Assembly (NCBI GenBank): GCA_016649715.1
Contig: JAENXC010000009.1
Coordinates: 62,001 to 126,000 of the forward strand
From: Flavobacteriaceae bacterium
GTDB lineage: Bacteria > Bacteroidota > Bacteroidia > Flavobacteriales > Flavobacteriaceae
Reading direction: 5' to 3'
DNA: 64,000 nt
The notes beneath the pieces are model-generated. The model saw only the letters and a list, made by a program, of their open reading frames with translations, was not told the DNA's origin and searched no databases. The translations under genes were made by a program, and so were the position numbers. The first letter of the stretch is position 1; each line of letters starts with the position of its first letter. Below are positions 55,270 to 63,096 of this stretch, piece after piece.

Positions 55270-55791
55270 ATGAAGCCCCTCTCAATTTTAGCACTTTCCA
55301 TCTTTCTCGTCTCCTGTGGTGCCACAGTGGCTGTGGATTACGACAGACAAGTGGATTTTTCAAAATACAATAGCTACAATTATTTCCCAACCATAGATTC
55401 CGATCTCAACGAACTGGACGACAATCGCATTATGCAAATCACCGATAGTTTGATGCAACAGCGAGGTTTTGTTAAAACCGATACGCCCCAAATTTATATC
55501 AATTTTTATGCGCGCGAAAGTATTTCAAGTTCGCGAAACACCATCGGCATTGGTATTGGCAGCGGTGGCGGCAATGTGGGCGTGGGTGTTAGTGGCGGCA
55601 TTCCCATTGGCGGAAATGTGCTCAGCCAACAATTGACCATGGATTTTATAGACGTTGAAAAAGACGGCTTGGTTTGGCAAGCCGTTGCCGATGGCGAAAT
55701 GAAAGAGCGGACAACCCCGCAGCAAAAGGAAGCGTATTATTTTTCCGTTATTCAAAAGATTTTGGCGAAATATCCACCAGGGAAAAAGTAA
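55270..55791 (+). CDS. DUF4136 lipoprotein
   Basis: A 173-residue exported protein starting at ATG 55270 (MKPLSILALSIFLVSCGATV), with lipobox VSCG. The mature DUF4136 pattern is VDYDRQVDFSKYNSYNYFPT, DNRIMQITDSLMQQRGFVKT, PQIYINFYARESISSS, and a Gly-rich segment GIGIGSGGGNVGVGVSGGIP, followed by GLVWQAVADGEMKERTTPQQ. An upstream in-frame start (55201) would add a non-signal stretch and is rejected. The function of the family is unknown; it is a typical Bacteroidota outer-membrane lipoprotein. Confidence 0.83.
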   Translation: MKPLSILALSIFLVSCGATVAVDYDRQVDFSKYNSYNYFPTIDSDLNELDDNRIMQITDSLMQQRGFVKTDTPQIYINFYARESISSSRNTIGIGIGSGGGNVGVGVSGGIPIGGNVLSQQLTMDFIDVEKDGLVWQAVADGEMKERTTPQQKEAYYFSVIQKILAKYPPGKK

Positions 55792-55796
55792 TCAGT

Positions 55797-55945
55797 ACGC
55801 AGTGGTCAGTATTCAGTTTCCGTAGGCTCGCTATTTATTGCATGTACGAATTGATGATTACGCAGTAATCAGTCTTTCTAAATTTGAATATTAAATATTG
55901 AATATTGAACCTTGAACCTTGAATCTTAAATCTTAAATCTTGAAT
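55797..55945. repeat. Word-type tandem repeats (CAGTA and TTGAATATT/TTGAATCTT)
   Basis: The spacer begins with TCAGTACGCAGTGGTCAGT words and continues with nearly regular units TTGAATATT, TTGAACC and TTAAATCTT. It reaches into the TTG start of the next gene. Similar word-type spacers occur elsewhere in the window. Confidence 0.6.
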
Positions 55946-56914
55946 TATATAAATTCCTTCAAAACAATACTATTTCTTCTTTATCTACTTCCGCTATTTG
56001 TAGTTGCACAAAACAACTATCAGCAAGCTGAAGAATATTTTAAAGCCGAAAACTTCAGCAAGGCGAAACCTATTTTCGAAACTTATTTGAAACAGCATCC
56101 GAGCGATAAAAAAACCCGTGAATATTTAGGCGATATTGCTGCTTATGGAAAAAATTGGGACACTGCGATTTCCTATTATGAAGGTTTAGTACATGAGGAA
56201 GAAACCAACGCCGACTACCACTTTAAATACGGTGGCGCTATGGGGATGAAAGCGATGTCCATCAGTCGAATTCGAGCTGTCTCTTATGTTGGAGATATTA
56301 AAAAAGAACTGGAACGGGCCGCAAAACTTGACCCAAAACACATAGAATCCCGTTGGGCTTTGGTGGAGTTTTATATTCAACTGCCAGGAATTTTTGGTGG
56401 AAGCGAAAATAAGGCTGTTCAATACGCCAATGAATTGGGCAAAATTTCAGAGGTGGACGGTTACCTCGCCAATGGCTACATAGCTGAATATACTGATAGA
56501 CCCAAGGATGCGGAGCGATTTTACAAAAAAGCCATTGAAGTAGGTGGATCACCACATACCTATGAAAAGCTTTCAAGCCTTTATGAAAAAAATAAGCAAC
56601 CAAAGGAAGCAATCGCTACAACTTCAGAATCACTTAAAAAACACAAACGCAACCAACTCAATTATCAAATAGGGAAGATTTCGGCGCAATACAATTTGGA
56701 ACCTGAATACGGCATTGAATGTCTCAGCCAGTATTTGGCCAATTATTCCATAAAAGACGGAGTAGAAAAAGATTGGGCGTATTACCGTTTAGCACAGATT
56801 TATAAAAACCTCGGCAAAAAACAAATTGCACTTACGTGGATAAACAAAGCCTTACTCGACCAAACCGATTTTAAGGAAGCCCAAAAAGAAAAATCCCTCA
56901 TTTTGGCATTATAA
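55940..56914 (+). CDS. Exported TPR-repeat protein
   Basis: A 324-residue protein starting at TTG 55940 (MNYINSFKTILFLLYLLPLF) with a signal peptide ending near VVAQ. The mature part is built of tetratricopeptide repeats, for example YQQAEEYFKAENFSKAKPIF, DTAISYYEGLVHEEETNAD, PKDAERFYKKAIEVGGSPHT and KEAIATTSESLKKHKRNQLN. TPR proteins act as adaptors, and this one would be in the periplasm. The start codon is the end of a word-type repeat, so the true start may have shifted. No other domain is seen. Confidence 0.78.
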   Translation: MNYINSFKTILFLLYLLPLFVVAQNNYQQAEEYFKAENFSKAKPIFETYLKQHPSDKKTREYLGDIAAYGKNWDTAISYYEGLVHEEETNADYHFKYGGAMGMKAMSISRIRAVSYVGDIKKELERAAKLDPKHIESRWALVEFYIQLPGIFGGSENKAVQYANELGKISEVDGYLANGYIAEYTDRPKDAERFYKKAIEVGGSPHTYEKLSSLYEKNKQPKEAIATTSESLKKHKRNQLNYQIGKISAQYNLEPEYGIECLSQYLANYSIKDGVEKDWAYYRLAQIYKNLGKKQIALTWINKALLDQTDFKEAQKEKSLILAL

Positions 56915-56949
56915 TTCAGAATTAGAAAAAGTATCTTTACAGAACATAT

Positions 56950-56973
56950 GTCACCCTGAGCGCAGTCGAAGGG
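56950..56973. repeat. CCCTGAGCGCAGTCGAAGGG repeat, intergenic copy
   Basis: CACCCTGAGCGCAGTCGAAGGG is the intergenic form of the element that is in frame in the M3 peptidase. It lies 18 bases upstream of mpl. Confidence 0.75.
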
Positions 56974-56991
56974 TTAAATCTTGAATCTTCA

Positions 56992-58353
56992 ATGAGAATC
57001 CACTTCATAGCCATTGGCGGCAGCGCGATGCACAACCTTGCATTGGCACTACATCAAAAAGGAGATACCGTAACCGGAAGCGACGACGAAGTTTTTGAAC
57101 CTTCCAAATCCCGACTTAAAAACAAAGGTTTGTTGCCCGAAAAGGAAGGATGGTTCCCCGAAAAATTAACTTCCAATATTGATGCGGTTATTTTGGGAAT
57201 GCACGCCAAAGCAGACAATCCCGAGCTTTTAAAGGCGAAGGAACTCGGCTTGAAAATATACAGTTACCCTGAATTTCTATACGAACAATCCAAAAACAAA
57301 ACCCGCGTGGTCATCGGTGGTTCCCACGGAAAAACCACTATCACTTCCATGATTCTGCACGTGATGAACTACCACGGGAAAGATGTGGATTATATGGTAG
57401 GCGCACAGTTGGAGGGTTTTGACACTATGGTAAAAATTACCGAAAACAATGACTTTATGGTCATTGAAGGCGATGAGTATCTTTCTTCTCCAATAGACCG
57501 TCGCCCAAAATTTCATCTCTATAAACCGAACATCGCTTTGTTGAGTGGCATTGCGTGGGATCATATCAACGTTTTCCCAACTTATGAAAATTACGTGGAG
57601 CAATTTGAAATATTTCTGAATGAAATAACCAACGGCGGCGCAATCATTTACAACGAAGAAGACGCCGAAGTAAAGCGCGTGGTTGAATCATCAACAAATC
57701 ACATAAAAAAATACCCATACCAAACGCCCGAATATTCGGTTGAAAAAGGAACCACACTTTTGGATACCCCCGATGGCCCGATGCCCGTTGAAATTTTCGG
57801 AAAACACAATTTAAACAATTTGGAGGGCGCACGGTGGATCTGCCAATTGATGGGCGTGGATGCCGAAGATTTTTATGAAGCCATTGCAACCTTTAAAGGC
57901 GCCAGCAAACGACTTGAAAAGATTGCCGAAACCAAAACCGCTGTGGCTTATAAAGATTACGCCCATTCCCCCAGCAAAGTGAAAGCCACTACGGAAGCCG
58001 TAAAAAGCCAATATCCAAATAGAAAATTGATTGCCTGTTTGGAACTACACACCTACAGTAGCCTCAACCCAGAATTTTTAAAGGAATACAAAGGAACGCT
58101 CGATGCAGCCGATACCGCAGTGGTTTTCTACTCTCCGCACGCTGTAATGATAAAACAGTTGGAAGAAATAAAAGGAGAACAAATTGATGAAGCCTTTGAC
58201 CGCAAGGATTTGGTGGTTTTCACCAATCCCGCCGATTTCAAAACCTATCTTTTTTCGCAGGATTACGAAAATACTTGCTTGCTTTTAATGAGTAGTGGAA
58301 ATTATGGTGGGTTGGATTTTGAGGCGGTGAAGGGGTATGTGGAAAAGATTTAA
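56992..58353 (+). CDS. mpl: UDP-MurNAc: tripeptide ligase (Mpl-like)
   Basis: A 453-residue Mur ligase. The N-terminal IHFIAIGGSAMHNLALALHQ, the P-loop VVIGGSHGKTTITSMILHVM, the middle DFMVIEGDEYLSSPIDRRPK, SGIAWDHINVFPTYENYVEQ and the C-terminal KDYAHSPSKVKATTEAVKSQ are all clear. It differs from MurC in its sequence around the second domain and is the peptidoglycan-recycling type that attaches the tripeptide to UDP-MurNAc. A hairpin at 58402-58453 separates it from the convergent paiB-like gene. Confidence 0.88.
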   Translation: MRIHFIAIGGSAMHNLALALHQKGDTVTGSDDEVFEPSKSRLKNKGLLPEKEGWFPEKLTSNIDAVILGMHAKADNPELLKAKELGLKIYSYPEFLYEQSKNKTRVVIGGSHGKTTITSMILHVMNYHGKDVDYMVGAQLEGFDTMVKITENNDFMVIEGDEYLSSPIDRRPKFHLYKPNIALLSGIAWDHINVFPTYENYVEQFEIFLNEITNGGAIIYNEEDAEVKRVVESSTNHIKKYPYQTPEYSVEKGTTLLDTPDGPMPVEIFGKHNLNNLEGARWICQLMGVDAEDFYEAIATFKGASKRLEKIAETKTAVAYKDYAHSPSKVKATTEAVKSQYPNRKLIACLELHTYSSLNPEFLKEYKGTLDAADTAVVFYSPHAVMIKQLEEIKGEQIDEAFDRKDLVVFTNPADFKTYLFSQDYENTCLLLMSSGNYGGLDFEAVKGYVEKI

Positions 58354-58401
58354 GACCGCTTGCTCCTCCGCTAAAGCTATGGCGGCACGTGGACGCTATA
58401 A

Positions 58402-58453
58402 GACGTAGGACATAAGACTTTATGATTAACAGTTTTGTCTTATGTCTTACGTC
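58402..58453. terminator. 17-bp hairpin of AAGACGTAGGACATAAGAC type
   Basis: GACGTAGGACATAAGAC (58402-58418) pairs with GTCTTATGTCTTACGTC (58437-58453) with one G-T. It lies between the convergent mpl and paiB-like genes; a T6 run follows at 58470. Confidence 0.65.
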
Positions 58454-58466
58454 CTATGGTCTTACG

Positions 58467-59066
58467 TCATTTTTTATAGATTTCTTCAATAAACCCCGAA
58501 ACATCCTTCCCAGAATTTTTTAACAATTCCTGTTTTGCATTTTCATAATCCGTCGCAATTTTATCCTGTGAAAGTTTGAATTTCCCTTCCCAATTGGTGA
58601 TTTCAATTTCAAAAGCTTGAATGTAATTTATTAACCCCTCCATTTTTGGATCGTCTTTTTTCAGGATGAATTTTTGTTCACTTCCTTCCAAAAATTCGGT
58701 CATATCAATCATTGTCTGTTTAACTGTTTTGGCATCGTTTATAAGTTTTAGCTTTCCAGTGATGTGAACGATTATGTAATTCCAAGTTGGCAAATGCCTT
58801 GTTGTATAAACGCTTGGTGAAATATAGGTATCTGGGCCTTTGAAGATTGCTGTAATTTCAGCTCCATCTTTTAGAGTTTCAAGCTGCGGATTGTTTCGGT
58901 CAATATGCGCTATTAATCGCTTGGAGATTTCGTTGTAAATAAACGGAATGTGCGTAATATATGGTTTTCCATCCTTCACTGTAACCAACATTCCCAAAGG
59001 AAAATTCTTGATAACGGAAATCATTTTTTCAATATCGTGTGACTGGTGGTGAGGTGGTGGATACAT
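58467..59066 (-). CDS. PaiB-like FMN-binding negative regulator
   Basis: A 199-residue protein of the PaiB family, a split-barrel FMN-binding group. It begins MYPPPHHQSHDIEKMISVIK and contains FPLGMLVTVKDGKPYITHIP, FIYNEISKRLIAHIDRNNPQ, AIFKGPDTYISPSVY and TRHLPTWNYIIVHITGKLKL, the typical order. In Bacillus PaiB is linked to regulation of sporulation and protease genes, but the family mostly has unknown function. It stands alone, with ATTAGGG words in the upstream spacer (59069-59098). Confidence 0.85.
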   Translation of the reverse strand: MYPPPHHQSHDIEKMISVIKNFPLGMLVTVKDGKPYITHIPFIYNEISKRLIAHIDRNNPQLETLKDGAEITAIFKGPDTYISPSVYTTRHLPTWNYIIVHITGKLKLINDAKTVKQTMIDMTEFLEGSEQKFILKKDDPKMEGLINYIQAFEIEITNWEGKFKLSQDKIATDYENAKQELLKNSGKDVSGFIEEIYKK

Positions 59067-59151
59067 TTTTTTAGGGATTAGGGATTAGGGATTAGGAATT
59101 CGGGCTTGTTGTCTCGATCAGAATCTTGAAGATAAATGTACTTAAAAAGAT

Positions 59152-60642
59152 TTATGCTTTGGAAGTCAATGATTTAAAAAACACAAACCCAAACCCCAAG
59201 AAAAGCATCAAGTGGAATGGGAAGAGTCCGAAATCGCCCCCTTGGTCGCCAACAACAAAAGCACTGTACATTCCAAAAGCGAAATAAAGCATTAATACGC
59301 CTTCAAAAATCACGTTGGGCGAAATGTTTTTGGTGAGGTATTTATTGCCTTTCCAACTTTCCTTAAGATTGCTAATATTGAATTTTGGGGTGCGAATAAA
59401 TTCACTTTTTTTTCCGAAATGCCCTTCCAAAACCGCAATGGAGTTGTGCAACGAAAAGCCCATCGCTACCGAAAAGAAGGTAAAAAACATTGCGGAATAT
59501 TTTAGAAAATGTTTGAAACCGCCGCCATAAATACTTTTATAGGTAAACCAATAACAGATAAAAAAGATAATTGTACTAATCACGAAAAAGCTCATTACAT
59601 AAAAATACATCTTCAAATGCGCGTATTCATTTTTGATGTAAAGCATCGGAATACTTAGGATTGCGACTATCAAAATGTTCAAAAACATAGTGCTGTTCAG
59701 CAAATGCAGAAAACTGTGAATTTTGGTCTTGAATGAAATATCCTTGCTTTTAAAAACACGCCTTGCCATTTTCTGAAAATTCTCTGCGCCACCCTTGTTC
59801 CATCGAAATTGTTGTGAACGTGCAGCACTGATCACCACCGGAAGCTCCGCTGGAGTTTCCACTTCTTCCAGAAATTTAAATTTCCAGTTTTTGAGTTGCG
59901 CGCGATAGCTGAGGTCCAAATCTTCGGTGAGCGTGTCGCCTTCCCAATTGCCAGCGTCGAGAATGCAGGCTTTTCGCCAAACGCCTGCAGTTCCGTTGAA
60001 ATTTATAAAATGTCCTTTGCTGTTTCGGCCCACTTGTTCCAAAGTGAAATGGGCATCGAGTGCGAAAGCCTGTACGCGCGTTAGTATGGAATAATCTCTG
60101 TTTAAATGTCCCCAACGCGTTTGCACCACGCCTATTTCAGGGTCTTTAAAGTAGGGAATGGTCTTTTTCAACCAGTCTTTCTTCGGAAGAAAATCTGCAT
60201 CAAAAATTGCAATGTATTCCCCTTTTGCGGTTTTTAGCCCTTCTTTCAATGCGCCTGCTTTATAGCCTTCGCGATTTTCACGGGAAATATGCTGAATGTC
60301 CAGGCCAGTTTTTTGAAGTTCTTGAATGTGTTTTGCGGTTTCTTCAAAAGACTCATCGGTACTGTCGTCCAGCACTTGAATTTCCAGCTTTTCTTTTGGA
60401 TAATCAATTTCGGCTATGTTTTCCAACAATCGATCCATTACATAAAGCTCGTTATAAACAGGCAGTTGGATGGTTACATAAGGGATTTCTTCTTCTTTCG
60501 AAAAATCGAAAGCAGGAGCGCTTTTGTGCTTTTTTTGTGCTTTTAAATAATTGAAAAGTAGGTTTAATTGCGCCAAAGCATACATAAAAATGAGGAGAAG
60601 GGCAATGGAGTAAATTGCAATGATTAGGAATTCAAGAATCAT
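59152..60642 (-). CDS. Cellulose synthase-family GT2 membrane glycosyltransferase
   Basis: A 496-residue processive glycosyltransferase with an N-terminal membrane helix (ILEFLIIAIYSIALLLIFMY), a cytosolic GT2 domain with YVTIQLPVYNELYVMDRLLE, QVLDDSTDESFEETAKHIQE, the D-x-D in AIFDADFLPKKDWLKKTIPY, LTEDLDLSYRAQLKNWKFKF (E-D) and the Q-x-x-R-W motif SQQFRWNKGGAENF. After that come four or five membrane segments. It would make a beta-linked polymer or glycolipid. It overlaps the upstream DPM-like gene by 4 bases, so they are coupled. Confidence 0.86.
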   Translation of the reverse strand: MILEFLIIAIYSIALLLIFMYALAQLNLLFNYLKAQKKHKSAPAFDFSKEEEIPYVTIQLPVYNELYVMDRLLENIAEIDYPKEKLEIQVLDDSTDESFEETAKHIQELQKTGLDIQHISRENREGYKAGALKEGLKTAKGEYIAIFDADFLPKKDWLKKTIPYFKDPEIGVVQTRWGHLNRDYSILTRVQAFALDAHFTLEQVGRNSKGHFINFNGTAGVWRKACILDAGNWEGDTLTEDLDLSYRAQLKNWKFKFLEEVETPAELPVVISAARSQQFRWNKGGAENFQKMARRVFKSKDISFKTKIHSFLHLLNSTMFLNILIVAILSIPMLYIKNEYAHLKMYFYVMSFFVISTIIFFICYWFTYKSIYGGGFKHFLKYSAMFFTFFSVAMGFSLHNSIAVLEGHFGKKSEFIRTPKFNISNLKESWKGNKYLTKNISPNVIFEGVLMLYFAFGMYSAFVVGDQGGDFGLFPFHLMLFLGFGFVFFKSLTSKA

Positions 60643-61352
60643 TTTTTGAAACTGTATTTAAAAATCCAGCTCAGGATTTTTATACCAGCAAAGGTAGCAC
60701 CTTTTACCGTACCCGAAACTTTTGAAATACCAATGCGGTTTTTGTATTTAACGGGGATTTCCACATAAGTGAATTTCTTTTTCAACACTTTCAGTTGCAT
60801 TTCAACTGTCCAACCGAAGGTTTTGTCTTCCATATTCAGCGCGAGCAGTTTTTCGTATTTAATGGCGCGGAATGGCCCGAGGTCAGTAAATTTTGAATTG
60901 AAAAAAAGTTTCATCAACTCAGTTGCAAGTTTGTTTCCAAAGCGTTGCGGAAAAGTCATTGACCCATTTTCCCGAAGGTTTTTAATGCGGGCGCCAACTA
61001 CAAAATCAATATCGGCATCAATTATTGGAGCGACAATTCTTGTCAATTCCGAAGGGTAATCGCTGTAATCGCCATCCAGAAAAACCACGATATCTGGTTT
61101 TACTTCTTTTTCCGCCTCGGCGGACAGTTCTGAAATGTATTCCAGTCCTTTTAAACACGCATTCCCATAACCTCTCTTTGGTTCAAAAAGCACCGTGGCC
61201 CCGGCTTTTTTTGCAACTTCTGCAGTATTGTCAGTAGAATTATTGTTAACCACAATTATTTCTGAGACAAACTTGGGAATTTCGGCAATCACCTTTCCAA
61301 TGGAATGTTCCTCGTTATATGCAGGAATAATTACTTTAATATTTTTTACCAT
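60639..61352 (-). CDS. GT2 glycosyltransferase (polyprenol-phosphate type)
   Basis: A 237-residue DPM1-like transferase. Nucleotide-sugar site: IKVIIPAYNEEHSIGKVIAE and EIIVVNNNSTDNTAEVAKKA; D-x-D in IVVFLDGDYSDYPSELTRIV; then FTDLGPFRAIKYEKLLALNM and DKTFGWTVEMQLKVLKKKFT. It lacks the C-terminal membrane part of GtrB proteins. It probably loads a sugar onto a polyprenyl phosphate, feeding the cellulose-synthase-like enzyme with which it overlaps (ATGA). Confidence 0.85.
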   Translation of the reverse strand: MVKNIKVIIPAYNEEHSIGKVIAEIPKFVSEIIVVNNNSTDNTAEVAKKAGATVLFEPKRGYGNACLKGLEYISELSAEAEKEVKPDIVVFLDGDYSDYPSELTRIVAPIIDADIDFVVGARIKNLRENGSMTFPQRFGNKLATELMKLFFNSKFTDLGPFRAIKYEKLLALNMEDKTFGWTVEMQLKVLKKKFTYVEIPVKYKNRIGISKVSGTVKGATFAGIKILSWIFKYSFKK

Positions 61353-61425
61353 TAAAAGTAGTGGGATTTATGGATAGCGAATTTCAGAAAAATATATGAC
61401 AATCCATTTGACGGAACCTAACTCG

Positions 61426-61458
61426 AAACCTAACAGGTCTTTAAGACCTGTTAGGTTT
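61426..61458. terminator. Perfect 16-bp palindromic hairpin, AGGTCTT family
   Basis: AAACCTAACAGGTCTT and its exact complement surround one T (61426-61458). It begins with the last base of the Fe-S protein stop codon, so it is well placed as terminator for that gene and for the plus strand. Confidence 0.75.
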
Positions 61459-63041
61459 TAATTATTTACATAGTTCATCAAATCTACATCGTTTCCAAGT
61501 AGAATTTTGTTGCTGTTGATGCGTTTTTCTAACGGGCCATTTTCTAGTTTTAATACTCCACGCGGGCAAACTGCGGAACAAACTCCACAACCCACACAGC
61601 TGGAACGCACAATGTTTTCGCCTTTTTGTGCGTATGCGCGCACGTCGATGCCCATTTCGCAATAAGTGGAACAGTTTCCACAGCTGATACACTGACCGCC
61701 GTTGGTGGTAATTCTAAAGCGCGAAAACAAACGTTGCTGAAATCCAAGGACCGCCGCCATCGGGCAACCAAAACGGCACCATACACGATTGCCGAAAATT
61801 GGATAAAAGCCTACGCCAATCACTCCGCTAAATATTGAGCCAATTAGGAATCCATAGCTTTTTCGGAGTGTTTCTGCTTCAAAAAGAAACAAGGTTTTCC
61901 CTGAGAAGTAATGAAGACCTATTAATGAAATTATAATGATGAAATAACCAATGGCTCCCAAACGTGCATCTTTCTTCAACTCTTCTCTTTTAAAAATCCA
62001 AGTTCCAGCGAAGATCAAAGTTAGGAACACAGCAACCGATATTAGAAAAGTATTTTTTGTAAGCCAATATTTTGAACTATCATCGCCCAAATAGGAATAT
62101 ACTACTGCTGTAGTCATCAAAACCACAAAAACCAAAACGCTGTGGATTACCCAGCGTTCCACTTTCCAGGCTACTTGTCTTTTATCGCTCAAATGACGGA
62201 ATGGATCACCTGCGGTTTCTGCCAATCCACCGCAACCACAAACCCAAGAGCAGTACCAGCGTTTGCCGTATTTATACGTTAATATTGGTGTGATTATAAA
62301 AATGGAAGCTACACCAAAAATTAACAATTCCAAGCCAATATCACCTGCGGAAATAAACGAATCTATTCGATATTGCTCAAAGTTGTAATAATTGAGCGGC
62401 CAGATGTTTTTTAGGTCGTAATATGGCAGTGAAAAGGTATCACTGTTCAATCGGGCCATAAGCTCGGGAATCAAAAATGCAAAACCCAATTGAAAAAACA
62501 TAACCGAATAGGTCCGCAACTTTTCATATTTGTTATGGCGGTATTTTAAGATGAATTTTATTCCGAAAGCTAAAATGGCAAGAGTATAAAGTGTTCCATA
62601 AACAAACCATTGGCTCGCTGGGCCACCGTTCAGCAATTTGCTCAAAGGATCAAACAGGGAGACCAGGCCATTGTTGGCGCCATCCTGCCCCAAGCCTAAA
62701 TATTGTGGAAACCAATAAAGCACCACGTAAAACAGCGTAAGCGTAATTCCCAAAACCCACGCCCAAAATCCGCGGGACGTAAGCGACTTAAAATACACTC
62801 CGTCATTTTTAATTCCTTCGTGCTTGTTAGCGTAAGCTGCGACTGAAAACCAAACAATCCCGGCAGCAACCATTCCCAAGGAAACACTAAGCCACAAAGC
62901 TTTGTTGGGAAAATTTAGATTGAAAAACGCCAAAAAAAGTATTGCCAGACCAACCAATCCAATTGCAGAAGCAATCTTTTGTTGGGGATTGATTGCTTTT
63001 AGTGGTTCGCCGGTAAGTGACATATTTCTTTGAACGGTGCT
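61458..63041 (-). CDS. Membrane-bound 4Fe-4S protein (NosR/NapH/CcoG-like)
   Basis: A 527-residue polytopic protein starting at ATG 63041 (MSTVQRNMSLTGEPLKAINP). It has about ten membrane segments, two cytosolic Cys sites in the membrane part (YCSWVCGCGGLAETAGDPFR and RVWCRFGCPMAAVLGFQQRL), and a C-terminal double ferredoxin domain (CISCGNCSTYCEMGIDV and CVGCGVCSAVCPRGVLKLEN). The type resembles NosR/NapH and CcoG electron carriers. It probably takes electrons from the flavoprotein encoded next to it (63097 onward) and passes them to a membrane or periplasmic acceptor that is not in the window. Confidence 0.8.
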   Translation of the reverse strand, partial: STVQRNMSLTGEPLKAINPQQKIASAIGLVGLAILFLAFFNLNFPNKALWLSVSLGMVAAGIVWFSVAAYANKHEGIKNDGVYFKSLTSRGFWAWVLGITLTLFYVVLYWFPQYLGLGQDGANNGLVSLFDPLSKLLNGGPASQWFVYGTLYTLAILAFGIKFILKYRHNKYEKLRTYSVMFFQLGFAFLIPELMARLNSDTFSLPYYDLKNIWPLNYYNFEQYRIDSFISAGDIGLELLIFGVASIFIITPILTYKYGKRWYCSWVCGCGGLAETAGDPFRHLSDKRQVAWKVERWVIHSVLVFVVLMTTAVVYSYLGDDSSKYWLTKNTFLISVAVFLTLIFAGTWIFKREELKKDARLGAIGYFIIIISLIGLHYFSGKTLFLFEAETLRKSYGFLIGSIFSGVIGVGFYPIFGNRVWCRFGCPMAAVLGFQQRLFSRFRITTNGGQCISCGNCSTYCEMGIDVRAYAQKGENIVRSSCVGCGVCSAVCPRGVLKLENGPLEKRINSNKILLGNDVDLMNYVNN

Positions 63042-63067
63042 CATTGTTATGGTTTTTAGGATGTTAA

Positions 63068-63096
63068 ACCCCAAAGGTTTCAAAGACCTTTGGGGT
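63068..63096. terminator. ACCCCAAAGGT hairpin between the reductase and the Fe-S protein gene
   Basis: ACCCCAAAGGT (63068-63078) pairs exactly with ACCTTTGGGGT (63086-63096), with a 7-base loop. It lies between two genes on the same strand, so it may reduce read-through into the Fe-S gene. Confidence 0.6.
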
